From positions 2,153,501 through 2,217,500 of the forward strand of contig CP155577.1 of NCBI GenBank assembly GCA_001306305.2: a stretch of DNA of 64,000 bases, in the 5' to 3' direction. The first letter of the stretch is position 1. Each line of letters begins with the position of its first letter. Below, one piece after another: positions 1-9,798 of this stretch. This DNA is from Citromicrobium bathyomarinum. GTDB lineage: Bacteria > Pseudomonadota > Alphaproteobacteria > Sphingomonadales > Sphingomonadaceae. The notes beneath the pieces were generated by a model. It searched no databases, had not been told where the DNA came from, and saw nothing but the letters and a program-made list of their open reading frames with translations. The position numbers and the translations under genes are program-made.

Positions 1-410
1 ATCTGGTCGTGCGCGATGGCGAAGGCGCGCAGAAGTTCATCGCGGTGCATGTCAGAGGCGCTGTGTCGGACGAGAGCGCGCGGACCATCGGCCTCGCCAT
101 CGCCAACTCGCCGCTGGTCAAGACCGCGATCGCGGGCGGCGATGCGAATTGGGGCCGAGTGGTCATGGCGGTGGGCAAGGCGGGCGAGCCTGCCAACCGC
201 GACACGCTGTCGATCGGTTTCGGCGGGCACTGGGCCGCGCGCGAGGGACAGCCGGTTGAGGATTACGACGAAGCGCCCGTCGCCGCGCATCTCGCAGGGC
301 AGGAAATCGACATCGCGGTCGATCTCGGCATGGGCGACGGCCGCGCCAGCGTGTGGACCTGCGACCTGACGCACGGATACATCGACATCAACGCGGATTA
401 TCGCTCCTGA
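1..410 (+). CDS. argJ: Glutamate N-acetyltransferase / amino-acid acetyltransferase ArgJ, C-terminal part (5' end outside window)
   Basis: Only the last 135 or so codons are in the window; the frame is open from base 3 and the true start lies upstream. ArgJ moves an acetyl group from N-acetylornithine to glutamate in the cyclic arginine pathway in the cytoplasm. The visible part is the end of the beta chain made by self-cleavage: a [17 protein letters not shown] stretch and the ending [10 protein letters not shown], both typical of the family. The next gene starts 10 bases downstream on the same strand, so they are probably co-transcribed. A GTG at 9 is internal, not a start. Confidence 0.93.
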   Translation, partial: LVVRDGEGAQKFIAVHVRGAVSDESARTIGLAIANSPLVKTAIAGGDANWGRVVMAVGKAGEPANRDTLSIGFGGHWAAREGQPVEDYDEAPVAAHLAGQEIDIAVDLGMGDGRASVWTCDLTHGYIDINADYRS

Positions 411-420
411 GGAGAAACTC

Positions 421-1233
421 ATGAGCGTACTCGACCGCGAAATTCTGGCCCTGATGCGCGATGTGGCGGAGCGGATCATCATGCCGCGCCACCAGGCGCT
501 CAAGGCGACCGAAATCATCGAAAAGGCGGACGACGATCTCGTCACCATCGCCGACCGAGAGGCGGAGGTCGCGCTGGCAGAGGGGCTAGCGAAGCTGCAC
601 CCCGAAGCGGCCATCGTGGGCGAGGAATCGGTCCACGCCGACCCGTCGGTGATGGATCGCCTCTCCGGCACTTGCTGGATCATCGACCCGATCGACGGGA
701 CGAGCAATTTCGCCAGCGGGACGGGCCATTTCGGGATCATGGTAGCGCTGGCCGAAGAAGGCTTTGCGCAAGACGGCTGGATCTACGACCCGCAGCGCGA
801 CCGCTTCTGCGCGGCCCATCGCGGCCAGGGCGCGATGATCGACGGGGAGACGGTGACAGCGCGCGCGAGCGGCGCAAACCCGCCGCGCCTCGCCGCGATG
901 AAGAAATTCATGACGCCCGAGCAGCGCCGCCAGTTCGAGCTGGAAATCGTGCCCAACTACACGCTGGTCCACGCGCCCGGTGCCGCGTGCGAGCAATATC
1001 CGCTGACCGTGCTCGGCGAACACGACGTTGCGATCTACGAGCGCACGCTGCCGTGGGACCACGCTGCGGGATCGCTGTTTCTCAATGAAGCGGGCGGCGC
1101 CTGCCTGCGCCTCGACGGCACACCCTACCGGGTCGACGATGGTCGCAGGGGGATGGTCGGCGCGGCGAGCCGCGAACTGTTCGACCAGCTGGTCGTGCGG
1201 CTGTCGGCGGCAGGCTACCAGCCCGCCGCCTGA
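421..1233 (+). CDS. Inositol-monophosphatase-family phosphatase, possibly histidinol-phosphatase HisN
   Basis: A 270-residue Mg-dependent sugar-phosphatase-fold enzyme. The metal-binding motifs are all present: GEE near residue 67, IDPIDGTSNF near 90, and PWDHAAGSLFLNEAGG near 215. Family members hydrolyse inositol phosphate, histidinol phosphate, 3'-phosphoadenosine phosphate or fructose bisphosphate. In many alphaproteobacteria the copy behind argJ is annotated as histidinol-phosphatase, which fits the amino-acid-biosynthesis neighbour, but the substrate cannot be read from sequence. The start is preceded by GAGGAGA. It converges with trxA, the stop codons being 7 bases apart. Confidence 0.88.
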   Translation: MSVLDREILALMRDVAERIIMPRHQALKATEIIEKADDDLVTIADREAEVALAEGLAKLHPEAAIVGEESVHADPSVMDRLSGTCWIIDPIDGTSNFASGTGHFGIMVALAEEGFAQDGWIYDPQRDRFCAAHRGQGAMIDGETVTARASGANPPRLAAMKKFMTPEQRRQFELEIVPNYTLVHAPGAACEQYPLTVLGEHDVAIYERTLPWDHAAGSLFLNEAGGACLRLDGTPYRVDDGRRGMVGAASRELFDQLVVRLSAAGYQPAA

Positions 1234-1240
1234 GCACTTA

Positions 1241-1561
1241 TCAGAGCTGTTCTTCGAGCCACGCCTTGAGCTGGCTCTTGGGCCGCGCGCCGGTCAGTTC
1301 GGCGGCGCGTTCGCCATTCTTGTACAGCACCAGATAGGGGATGCCCTGCACGCCCAGCTTGCCGGGGGTGTCGGTGTTTTCCATGATGTCCATCTTGGCG
1401 ATGGTCACCTGATCGGCCAGTTCGTCGCTGATTTCTTCCAGCGCGGGCGCGATCATCTTGCACGGGCCGCACCACTCGGCCCAGAAATCGACCAGCACGG
1501 GCTTGTCGCTCTGCAGGACGTCGGACTGGAAGCTGGCATCGGTGACGGTTTTGGTGGCCAT
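1241..1561 (-). CDS. trxA: Thioredoxin
   Basis: A 106-residue single-domain thioredoxin, normal family length. It carries the WAEWCGPCKMIAP active site at about residues 28-38 and the cis-proline segment GVQGIPYLVLYKNG. It is a cytoplasmic disulfide reductant for ribonucleotide reductase, peroxiredoxins and other targets. The start is fixed by CAGGAGA just upstream. It follows addA on the same strand after 48 bases, so it may be the last gene of the addBA transcript or have its own promoter in that gap. Confidence 0.96.
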   Translation of the reverse strand: MATKTVTDASFQSDVLQSDKPVLVDFWAEWCGPCKMIAPALEEISDELADQVTIAKMDIMENTDTPGKLGVQGIPYLVLYKNGERAAELTGARPKSQLKAWLEEQL

Positions 1562-1609
1562 GGGGGATGTCTCCTGTTTCTTGGCTCGATATCTAGGGAT
1601 GCGAAGCGA

Positions 1610-4600
1610 TTACGCAAAGGCGGAGCCGGGCAAACTTAGCTGCTTGTCCCCCAAGCCGGGCTTGTGAGCGGCCAGAACCGCGTGCGGAAGCACGATCAGC
1701 TGCGGGGTCTGGGTATAGAGCAGCGCCGCGCAAATCCGCCGCCCGGGATAGATCGCGGCGAGCGCGTGGGCATAGGCGGACATCTGCCGCAGCGTCGCGG
1801 TGGGCACCTGTTCGAGCGATGTGGGCGCGCGGCGAGTGGTCTTGTAATCGACCACCAGCACCTCTTCCTCGGCCACACACAGCCGGTCGAGCTTGCCGGT
1901 GACCACCTGCCCCTCAACCGTCGCGGCGAGCGAGACCTCGGCCAGCGCACCGGGCGCGAACAGCGCGGCGAAATCGGGATGGTCGAGCACGCCAAGCGCC
2001 TGCTCCAGCATCGCCGCGCGCGCCCCCTCCGACAGATCGCCGGCCTGCGCGGCGAGCCATGCCGAGCCCCGCGCCTCGCGGTCCTCGGGCGCGATATCGG
2101 GCATGCGTTCGAGCAGGCGGTGGATCAGCGTACCGCGCTGCGCCGCCTCGGCCCCGGTCGCCAGCCCCGGTGGGTTCGGCGCGAGGTCGTCCCCGGCGGC
2201 AGACGGCGCGAGCGGTCGCGGCGGGCTCGGCTCGGCGGCGGGAGCGCGGGTGGCCCATTCAGGCAGCGCGGGGCGCTGTGCTCGGCTCGCTGCATCGGGA
2301 GCGGGCGGCGCGATATCGGCCAGCGTGCCCAGATCGTGCCGCTCGCCCCAGATCGGGTCGGAGACGCCCTCCCCCTCGCCCCCGCCTTCGCTGTCGAACA
2401 GCGCAGCGGCCTGCGCATACCAGCTCGCCTCGGGCACGTCCTTGTCGCTCGGCAGCAATGCGCCGCCGATATAGAGCGCTTCCTCGGCGCGGGTCATCGC
2501 GACGTACATCAGCCGCCAGTGCTCCTCGCGCTCGCGCGCCTTCTTCGCTTCCTCGGCCGCGACCACCGGCCCCGCCTTCGCCTCCTTGGGCAGCGAGGGA
2601 AGCGGGACGGTGCGCCCGTCATCGGTCGCCAGCTCGCCCGCGCGCGCAGGGCCGCGATCGGGATTGCCGGTCGCATCGGCGAGGATCACGATCGGTGCCT
2701 GCAACCCCTTCGAGCCATGCGCTGTCAGCACGCGCACGGCATCACCGCTGCCCGCCGCTTCGCGCTTCAGTTCCTCGTCCGAAGCATCGAACCAGTTGAG
2801 GAAGCCCTGAAGGCTGGGCGTGTGTTCGGCGCAGTAGGCGAACGCCGCGCCGACCAGTTCGTCGATCGGATCGTTCGCCTCGCGCCCCAGCCGCGCGACC
2901 AGCTTGCGCCGCCCGTCCCACGGACCGGTCAGCAGCCAGTGGAGCAACGCCTGCGGATGCTCGTAATCGACCCGCGCCAGCAGCGCGCGCAGCCGGTCGG
3001 CCGTCGCCATGCACAGCGGCGCGTCGCTGCGACGGATATGGTCCCACAGGCCGACGCTCTTGTCGCGCAGGCCATGCTCGAGCAGGTCGTCCTGCGACCA
3101 GCCGCCCAGCGGAGAGACCAGCAGGTTGGCGAGCATCAGGTCGTCCCTCGGCTGCGCGGCGAAGCGCAGCGCGGCGAGCAGATCCTTCACCGCCAGCGGA
3201 GCGCCCAGCCGCAGCCGATCGACGCCCGCCACCGGCACGCCCGCCGCATGGAGCCGCGCGACGATCAGCCCGGCGAGCGCGCGGCGCTTGCGCACGAGGA
3301 TCATGATATCGCCCGGCCCGGCCCGGCGCGTGCCGCCCTTGGTCAGCGGGTGGCCGTCTTCGAGCCACTGCTTCACCTGCGCGGCAATCCGGTCCGCCAT
3401 GCGGCGCTCTGGCGCGGGCAGCCAGGTTTCCGCACCGTCTTCCTCGACCGCTTCGGGATCGTCGCTTTCCTCGGCCCTGATCGGTGCCCACAGCGTCACC
3501 CGCCCGGGACGATCTTCGCCGGTATGCTGCACCTCTTCGCCCGGCATCCCCATCGCCTGCGTGCCGACATGCGCCACCGCGCGGTCGACGAAATCGAGGA
3601 TCACCTGCGATGATCGGAAATTGCGCTCCAGCCCCAGGCGGGCGAGCGGCGCGAGCGGGACCAGCGGGGCCTCGCGGGTTTCATGCGCGAGCGCCTCGGC
3701 ATTGGCGATCGCGCTGTTGATCCGCGCGTCATATTGCTCGCGCTTGTCCACGAACAGGCGCGGTTCGGTGCCCTGAAAGCCGAAGATCGCCTGCTTGTAA
3801 TCGCCGACCACGAAGATCGTGCGCAGCCGCGCCCCCGCCGCACCCAGCCCATCGAAGAAATCCTGCGTCAGCGCGTCGATGATCGCCCACTGGCTGTCAT
3901 TGGTATCCTGCGCCTCGTCGACCAGGATGTGGTCGAAACTGCGGTCGAGCTTGTAGCCGATCCACTGCGCCATCTCCGAATTGCCGAGCAGCGTGGCCGC
4001 GCGTGCGATCTGGTCGTCGAAATCGACGAGGCCATGCACCCGCTTCGCCTCGTCCCACCGCAAGGCAAAGCGCCGCCCCAGTTCGAGCGCGGGGGTGAGA
4101 TATTCCGCGAGTGCGAGCAGCGCGAATTTATCCCGGATCGCATCGAGGCTGGCCTGAACCGCCGCGACATTGCCCTCGTAGGTCGGGTCGCGCTTGACCA
4201 GATTGGTCAGGTTCTTGGGCTTTGAGCCGTCTGCGACCAGCAGGCTGCCGTTGAAACAGGCAAGCGTGGCGAGGCGCTGATCGGGATCGGCAGCGAGCCA
4301 TGCGGAGATCGGCTCCGCCGCGTCGCGCCCGCTCTTTGTGTTCCAGTCCTGCAAGGTCGCAAGGCATGCGCGCAGAGAGCCGCAGTCGAACCTGTCGTCG
4401 GCGCATTCGCGCACCAGGTCGGCCTCGGAAAAATCGCTCGGCAGGCCTAGCATCGCGAGCACCTGCCGGCGCATCGGGCTCTGCCAGCCCTGCGGCCCTT
4501 CCCACAGCTCGCGTGCCTTGGCGCAGGCCATCAGCCATTGCTTGACCCCGTCGGGCCCGAGCCTGAGCGAGAGCATCGCCAGCGCGCTGTTATCCGCCTC

Positions 4601-5110
4601 GTCCGCGTTGGCGACCAGTTCGGTCAGCACCTCGCGCGCGAGCAGGCCGCGCGTGCGATCGTCCATCGCGACCGTGCCCGGCTCCAGCCCCGCTTCCTCG
4701 GGAAAGGCGGCGAGCAGGTATTGCGCAAAAGCGTGGATCGTATCGATGCGCAGCCCGCCGCCGGGGCAATCGAGCACCCGGGTGAACAGCGTGCGGGCAT
4801 GGGCCAGCGTTGTCGGATCGACCTTCGCCCCGATGGCGCGCAGGTGCTGGGCCAGCAGGGTTTCCTCCATCCGCACCCAGCGGGCCAGCGTCTCGTTCAC
4901 GCGGGTCGCCATCTCCGCCGCGCCCGCCTTGGTGAAGGTGAGGCACAGGATCGATCCGGGCTCCACGCCGGGCTGCAACAGGAGGCGCAGCACGCGCGCC
5001 GAGAGCACCTGCGTCTTGCCGGTGCCCGCGCTGGCGGAAAGCCACACGGAATGGCCCGGGTCCGCCGCGTGGCCCTGTTCCGGCAAAAGCGTGTGGATTG
5101 TGTCGCTCAT
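1610..5110 (-). CDS. addA: Double-strand break repair helicase/nuclease AddA, alphaproteobacterial type
   Basis: A 1166-residue UvrD-type helicase. Near the N-terminus is the Walker A motif WLSASAGTGKTQVL. The helicase motif II segment DHILVDEAQDTNDSQW and motif VI segment LMYVAMTRAEEALYI follow. The C-terminal RecB-like nuclease ends with a motif around VLVVDYKTT. With AddB it unwinds and resects double-strand breaks for RecA loading. I chose the ATG at 5110, which overlaps the addB stop as ATGA, rather than an in-frame codon 12 residues upstream. Homologues are the alphaproteobacterial AddA group. Confidence 0.95.
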   Translation of the reverse strand: MSDTIHTLLPEQGHAADPGHSVWLSASAGTGKTQVLSARVLRLLLQPGVEPGSILCLTFTKAGAAEMATRVNETLARWVRMEETLLAQHLRAIGAKVDPTTLAHARTLFTRVLDCPGGGLRIDTIHAFAQYLLAAFPEEAGLEPGTVAMDDRTRGLLAREVLTELVANADEADNSALAMLSLRLGPDGVKQWLMACAKARELWEGPQGWQSPMRRQVLAMLGLPSDFSEADLVRECADDRFDCGSLRACLATLQDWNTKSGRDAAEPISAWLAADPDQRLATLACFNGSLLVADGSKPKNLTNLVKRDPTYEGNVAAVQASLDAIRDKFALLALAEYLTPALELGRRFALRWDEAKRVHGLVDFDDQIARAATLLGNSEMAQWIGYKLDRSFDHILVDEAQDTNDSQWAIIDALTQDFFDGLGAAGARLRTIFVVGDYKQAIFGFQGTEPRLFVDKREQYDARINSAIANAEALAHETREAPLVPLAPLARLGLERNFRSSQVILDFVDRAVAHVGTQAMGMPGEEVQHTGEDRPGRVTLWAPIRAEESDDPEAVEEDGAETWLPAPERRMADRIAAQVKQWLEDGHPLTKGGTRRAGPGDIMILVRKRRALAGLIVARLHAAGVPVAGVDRLRLGAPLAVKDLLAALRFAAQPRDDLMLANLLVSPLGGWSQDDLLEHGLRDKSVGLWDHIRRSDAPLCMATADRLRALLARVDYEHPQALLHWLLTGPWDGRRKLVARLGREANDPIDELVGAAFAYCAEHTPSLQGFLNWFDASDEELKREAAGSGDAVRVLTAHGSKGLQAPIVILADATGNPDRGPARAGELATDDGRTVPLPSLPKEAKAGPVVAAEEAKKAREREEHWRLMYVAMTRAEEALYIGGALLPSDKDVPEASWYAQAAALFDSEGGGEGEGVSDPIWGERHDLGTLADIAPPAPDAASRAQRPALPEWATRAPAAEPSPPRPLAPSAAGDDLAPNPPGLATGAEAAQRGTLIHRLLERMPDIAPEDREARGSAWLAAQAGDLSEGARAAMLEQALGVLDHPDFAALFAPGALAEVSLAATVEGQVVTGKLDRLCVAEEEVLVVDYKTTRRAPTSLEQVPTATLRQMSAYAHALAAIYPGRRICAALLYTQTPQLIVLPHAVLAAHKPGLGDKQLSLPGSAFA

Positions 5111-8106
5111 CGCGTGGCCCCCGGCTCGCTCTCTCGGCCCAGCCATTCCTCCAGCCGCATCAGCTGGTCGTAGGTGGCATACAGCTTGAGGTCGGGATTG
5201 GGCCGCGCGGTGAAGGGCGCATCGCCGAGGATCCAGGTGTCGAGCGCTTCGGCAAGGTAGCGCCGCGTTTCGGGCAGGAAATCGTCGGGCTCCATCCCTG
5301 TGCGGGCATTGCCGATCTTCAGCGGGGTGGTGACGTAGCCAAATCCCGTGTCCGACTTCGCATCGCGCCCGAGGGACCAGTATTCGAACCGCGTTGGCAC
5401 GCCTTCGATGCCGCGATCGGCATAGGCGCCCTCCTCCACCAGCAGGCCCAGCGTGCCGAGCTGCAGCGCGAAGCCTTCCTCGACCATCCGCTTGGATGGC
5501 GGGCCGCCGGTCTTGTAATCGACGATGGCGTAGCTGCCGTCGGCCAGCCGGTCGATCCGGTCGGCGGTGCCGGTGATCTCGACGCCAGAGAACAGGTGAC
5601 GGCCCTTCTGCTCGACCGCAACGATCCGGCGATCGGGATCGGAACTCACCTCATTCTCGATCCATTCGAGCGCGGCCATCAGGCGCGGCTCCCAAAGCGC
5701 ACGGGTCAGCGGGTGCGCGTCCATCGCGCCCAGATGCTTGGTCGCCAGATCGACCAGCGCCCCGCCCTGCTTGTGCCATTCCTCCAGAATCGCGTGGGCG
5801 AGCGTGCCCTGCCACGCGGGGCTGGGTTCTGAGTCGAGCGGGTCGCGCTCCTTCAGCCGCAGGATCGCATTGGCGTAGAACTGGTAGGGATCGGAGCGTA
5901 GCCGGTCGAGCGCGGTCGCGCTGATGGTCACCCGACGCACTTCGGCAGGCGGGCACGGCTGCGGCACCGGATAGAGCGGCGCAGGATCGGCATCGCGCAG
6001 GGCGTCGACCAGCGCGGGCAGCTCGCTTTCCTCATGACGCTTGGCCAGATCGCCCAGCAAGGCCTTGATCCGCAGGAAGAAACGCGATGGAATCGCAGGC
6101 CCGTTGGCATCGAGCGCGGCGCGGGTGAGCAAGACCTGCGGCGCGCCCAGCGCACCCGCCAGATCGTGCGCGGCAAGCCCGATGCGGAACTCGCCGCCGG
6201 GCACGCCCAGAGCGCGCAGCACCGGCGGGGCGAGTAGCGGATCGGGCGAGGCGCCGCCCGGCCAGGTGCCTTCGTTGAGGCCCGCGCAGATAATCAGGTC
6301 GGCCCGCGCCATCCGGCTTTCGAGCAGGCCGTAGACCGCCACGCGCGGGTGCCCACCATAGGCCGGGCGCACCGCGACCCGCTCCATCGCATCGGTCAGC
6401 ACATCATGCACCTCGCGCGGGTCGATCATGGTGCCCGCCGCGCTCGCCTGCTGGCGCAGATCGTCGACGAAGCTGCCCAGCGCGCGGCCATCCTCGCGGC
6501 CCCAGACCGCTTCGCCGCAGAATTCTTCCAGCACCTGCGCCAACGTTCCGAGCAGTTCGGCGAGCGGCGCGTCCTCGTCCCGCTCCATCAGCGGGGCGAG
6601 CCTGTCCGCAACCGTGCCCCACCATGCATCGACATCGGCCTTCGCAGCGATGGCGCGCAAGGGCGCGAGGCCGGGTGCCGGACGCGGGCCGCGCAGCCGG
6701 TCCTCGAACCGGCGCAGCGCATCGAGCCAGTCGGCCCGCGCGCCACCGGAATCCTCCGCCCCCGCGACCCCGACGAAGGGATGACCGAGGAACGCAATCA
6801 GCGGCACCGGCGCGGCCCGTTCCGCAATCACCTGCGCCAGCAGCAGCAGCGCGCGGCCAGCAGCGGTATCGCACAGCGGTGCGCCCGCCGAATCGTCGGC
6901 CTGAATATCCCACCGGCGCAGGTGATGGACGATCCGCCGGGCGAGCGAGCGATCGGGAGTGACCACCGCCACGCGCTTTTGCGGCTCTTCCAGCTTGCGG
7001 CGCACCGCCAGCGCGACCGCCTGCGCCTCCTCCTCCGGATTGCCCGTTTCGAGCAGCTGCACCGCCGCCAGACGGCGCTTCTCCGATGGCAGCTCGACCC
7101 AGCTCTTGCTCGCCTGCGGAGGCAGGAACAGCGCGCTGACCGCGTGGGTCCGGTCGGGGTTCGCGGCAGTCAGCCCGCGCCGGTGCCATTGTCGCACCTC
7201 GCCGCGATTGACGCCCATCCGGCCCAGCAGCAGCTTGAGATGATATTGCGGATGGGTCGGCGCATCATGGCGGCCCAGCCGCTCGCCATCGGCATCGTCG
7301 GACTGGCCCGCGCGGCCAAGCTCGTCCCACGCCTCGTCTGACAGCGCGAGGTCGAGATCGGGCAGGATCACCGCGCCCTGCGGCAGCTCGCTCACCACCC
7401 GCAGCAGCCGCGCGAGCGCGGGCGCGGCGCTGGTGACGCCTGCGGCGACGATCGGCGTGGCGGGCGGCTCGGCGCGCCAGCTTTTCGCGGCATGGGCGAA
7501 CAGCTGGTTGCGCCGTGTGGCGGAATCGACGCGGCCCATCGCCTGCAACTCGGCGAGCCAGCGCGCCTGCACCCTTGCAAAGCGCCGCAGGCTGTCTTGC
7601 CAGTGCCCGGCGACCGAGCCGACCACGTCGAGCACCCGGTCCCCCAGCAGATCTTCGGGAGCGATTTCTTCGACCAGCAGGCGGTCCATCGTCTCGGCAA
7701 TCATCCGCGCCTGCCGGAACAGCGGCGGGCCTTTCGGAGCCCCCTTGCCAATCTCCTCCGCCAGCAGCGCGGCGAGCCGCAGCCAGCGGAGGGTCGGGTC
7801 GACGGCTGGCGGAATCTCGTCGGCCCCCAGCGGATCGAGCAGCGGGCCGAGCGCTTCGTCGAGTGAAAGGTCGCCGATGGTGACCATGCGCGGCAGCAGC
7901 AGGCCCGCGCCGCCTTCGTCGCCCATATGGCGCACGAAGGCTTCGCTCACCGTGCGGATCGCGCGCCCGCTCGGCAGCAGCAGGGTCAGCCGGGCGAGGC
8001 CAAGGCCGTCTTCGGAATATCGCGGAACCAGACCCGCCACCAGCGCATCGGCAAACCCGCGATGGGCTGCGATCGAAAAAACTTGCGGTCGCGTAGCGTC
8101 AGCCAC
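5107..8106 (-). CDS. addB: Double-strand break repair protein AddB
   Basis: A 999-residue partner of AddA, of the alphaproteobacterial AddB type (inactivated helicase fold with a C-terminal nuclease). The N-terminal part reads SIAAHRGFADALVAGLVPRY. The C-terminal nuclease region contains YAIVDYKTGGPPSKRM, a RecB-family signature. The open frame runs to 8451, but the first 115 residues are only a shadow of murU. The GTG at 8106 (VADATRPQVFS) is the sensible start and overlaps the murU stop by 8 bases. Its stop overlaps the addA start. Probable translational coupling keeps the two subunits balanced. Confidence 0.93.
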   Translation of the reverse strand: MADATRPQVFSIAAHRGFADALVAGLVPRYSEDGLGLARLTLLLPSGRAIRTVSEAFVRHMGDEGGAGLLLPRMVTIGDLSLDEALGPLLDPLGADEIPPAVDPTLRWLRLAALLAEEIGKGAPKGPPLFRQARMIAETMDRLLVEEIAPEDLLGDRVLDVVGSVAGHWQDSLRRFARVQARWLAELQAMGRVDSATRRNQLFAHAAKSWRAEPPATPIVAAGVTSAAPALARLLRVVSELPQGAVILPDLDLALSDEAWDELGRAGQSDDADGERLGRHDAPTHPQYHLKLLLGRMGVNRGEVRQWHRRGLTAANPDRTHAVSALFLPPQASKSWVELPSEKRRLAAVQLLETGNPEEEAQAVALAVRRKLEEPQKRVAVVTPDRSLARRIVHHLRRWDIQADDSAGAPLCDTAAGRALLLLAQVIAERAAPVPLIAFLGHPFVGVAGAEDSGGARADWLDALRRFEDRLRGPRPAPGLAPLRAIAAKADVDAWWGTVADRLAPLMERDEDAPLAELLGTLAQVLEEFCGEAVWGREDGRALGSFVDDLRQQASAAGTMIDPREVHDVLTDAMERVAVRPAYGGHPRVAVYGLLESRMARADLIICAGLNEGTWPGGASPDPLLAPPVLRALGVPGGEFRIGLAAHDLAGALGAPQVLLTRAALDANGPAIPSRFFLRIKALLGDLAKRHEESELPALVDALRDADPAPLYPVPQPCPPAEVRRVTISATALDRLRSDPYQFYANAILRLKERDPLDSEPSPAWQGTLAHAILEEWHKQGGALVDLATKHLGAMDAHPLTRALWEPRLMAALEWIENEVSSDPDRRIVAVEQKGRHLFSGVEITGTADRIDRLADGSYAIVDYKTGGPPSKRMVEEGFALQLGTLGLLVEEGAYADRGIEGVPTRFEYWSLGRDAKSDTGFGYVTTPLKIGNARTGMEPDDFLPETRRYLAEALDTWILGDAPFTARPNPDLKLYATYDQLMRLEEWLGRESEPGATR

Positions 8107-8818
8107 GCGACAGCGCCTCCTCGGTCGGGCGGATCGCCTGCGGCGTGCCGACCTCGAACCAGTCGCCGGTGAACGGCAGGCCGAACAGTCGCCCTTCCTC
8201 GATCGCGCGGTTCCACAGGATGTTGGTCGAGAACTTGCCCTCGGGCGCATCGCGCAGCAGGCGGTGGGAAACCAGCTGGATGCCGGTGTAGATGAAGGGC
8301 GCGATGCGCCCCGGCTGTCGGCGCGAGACCTTGCCCGCCGCATCGAGATGGAAATCGCCCGGCCCGTCGAAATTGGCCGCGCGCTTGTGCGGCACCACCA
8401 GCACCAGCGCGTCCATCCGCTCCGCATCCCACAGCATCGACAGGTCGGCAAAGGCGTTGCGCGGCCCGTCGAGCCAGATGTTGTCCGAGTTGAGGCAGAA
8501 GAACGGATCGGGCAGCAGGCCCTGCGCCTTGATCATCCCGCCGCCGGTTTCCAGCAGTGCGTCCCGCTCGTCAGAGATGGTGACCTTGGGGTTCGCCCGC
8601 CCGGTCACATGCGCTTCGAGCGCGTCGGCCAGGTAATGGACGTTGACCACCGCGCGCGCGACGCCCGCATCGGCCAGCCGGTCCAGCGTATGGTCGATCA
8701 GCGGCTTGCCCGCGACGCGGACCATCGGCTTGGGCATGGTCGCGGTCAGCGGACGCATCCGCTTGCCCAGCCCTGCCGCCATCACCATCGCGGTATCGGA
8801 CGCAAGAAGGCTGCTCAT
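8099..8818 (-). CDS. murU: Nucleotidyltransferase, probable N-acetylmuramate 1-phosphate uridylyltransferase MurU
   Basis: A 239-residue sugar-nucleotide pyrophosphorylase. The N-terminal motif AAGLGKRMRPLTATMPKPMV is the classic nucleotide-binding loop with catalytic Arg and Lys, and FCLNSDNIW carries the metal-binding Asp. MurU converts MurNAc-1-phosphate to UDP-MurNAc in cell-wall recycling that bypasses de novo synthesis and fosfomycin-sensitive MurA. The assignment to MurU rather than a glucose or mannose enzyme rests on the overlap with amgK (ATGA at 8818), the kinase of the same pathway. Function is inferred from this pairing. Confidence 0.82.
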   Translation of the reverse strand: MSSLLASDTAMVMAAGLGKRMRPLTATMPKPMVRVAGKPLIDHTLDRLADAGVARAVVNVHYLADALEAHVTGRANPKVTISDERDALLETGGGMIKAQGLLPDPFFCLNSDNIWLDGPRNAFADLSMLWDAERMDALVLVVPHKRAANFDGPGDFHLDAAGKVSRRQPGRIAPFIYTGIQLVSHRLLRDAPEGKFSTNILWNRAIEEGRLFGLPFTGDWFEVGTPQAIRPTEEALSRG

Positions 8819-9798
8819 GCCTCAAGAGCTCCGTTGCGCGCGCGTAGATCGGCCGGGATATTGGCCTTGAACCACTGCGCCACCGGAGCCAGCGCGGGGT
8901 GCGCCAGATCGCGCTCCAGCGCCTCCCACACGCGCGGGATCAGGGCGAGGTAGCGCGGCTTGCCGTCGCGCTCGTTAAGCCGCGCGAAGATGCCGACGAT
9001 CTTGGTGTTCCGCTGCGCGCCGAGCCGTGCGTAGTCGGCATCGAACTCGTCGCCGCAATCGGCACATTCGCGATAGCGGGCGAGCATCCGCGCCTCCAGT
9101 TCGGGCGTCACATCGCGGCGCGCATCCTGCAGCAGGGAGACAAGGTCATAGGCCGGGTGGCCGACCAGCGCGTCCTGAAAATCGATCACGCCCTGACTGC
9201 CCGCCCCGCTATCGGGCGCGAGCAGCATGATGTTTTCCGCGTGATAGTCACGCAGCACGGTCACGCCGGGCTGCTGGTTCGCGGTCAGCGGGGCGAGCAC
9301 TTCGCGCCAGGCGGCATCGAACTCATCGCTATCGACTTCCAGCCCCAGCGCCGGGCAATACCACTGCGTGAATAGCTGCGCCTCGCGCAGGTAGGTTTCT
9401 TCGTCATAGGGCGGGAAAGGCCCGGCGGGCTTGCGGTGCAGATCGGCGAGCGTGTCGATCGCAGCGGAATAGGCCTCGTCCTCGGCGGCCGGATTCTCGT
9501 CCAGCCAGTCGCGCATCCGCGCATCGCCGAAATCCTCGATCAGCACCCAGCCATTGTCGAGATCCTCGGCATAGATCTGCGGCGCGCGGATCTGCTGGTC
9601 GAGCAGCCAGCGCCCGACATGCAGGAACTCGCGCGGCTCCTCCGGCGGGGGCGCGTGCATCAGCATCGCGCTCTTGCCTTCATGGTGGAGCCGGAAATAG
9701 CGGCGGAAGCTGGCATCGCCGGTCAGCGGTGCGATCTGCGCCCCGGCCCAGCCTGCCGCGCCGAGGAAGTCGTGAATACCGTCAGGCAATGTCGTCAT
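8815..9798 (-). CDS. amgK: Anomeric MurNAc/GlcNAc kinase AmgK (aminoglycoside-phosphotransferase fold)
   Basis: A 327-residue protein of the aminoglycoside-phosphotransferase/choline-kinase fold. The catalytic loop reads VLRDYHAENIMLL and the metal-binding segment VIDFQDALVGHPAYDL. The N-terminal segment GDASFRRYFRL is the phosphate-anchoring part. The AmgK branch makes MurNAc-1-phosphate for MurU. The frame is open much further upstream, but that part is a shadow of tsaE; the ATG at 9798 overlaps the tsaE stop. The stop overlaps the murU start. A generic phosphotransferase of another substrate is the alternative. Confidence 0.85.
   Translation of the reverse strand: MTTLPDGIHDFLGAAGWAGAQIAPLTGDASFRRYFRLHHEGKSAMLMHAPPPEEPREFLHVGRWLLDQQIRAPQIYAEDLDNGWVLIEDFGDARMRDWLDENPAAEDEAYSAAIDTLADLHRKPAGPFPPYDEETYLREAQLFTQWYCPALGLEVDSDEFDAAWREVLAPLTANQQPGVTVLRDYHAENIMLLAPDSGAGSQGVIDFQDALVGHPAYDLVSLLQDARRDVTPELEARMLARYRECADCGDEFDADYARLGAQRNTKIVGIFARLNERDGKPRYLALIPRVWEALERDLAHPALAPVAQWFKANIPADLRARNGALEA

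Noticed and set aside
1664-3613. 649-codon open frame on the plus strand opposite addA
   Set aside because: Antisense shadow of a high-GC gene: Arg/Gly-rich with no family signature, whereas the minus-strand frame is a clear AddA.
8107-8451. N-terminal extension of AddB by 115 residues
   Set aside because: It is Arg/Ser-rich translation of murU in another frame; the GTG at 8106 starts the AddB-like sequence.
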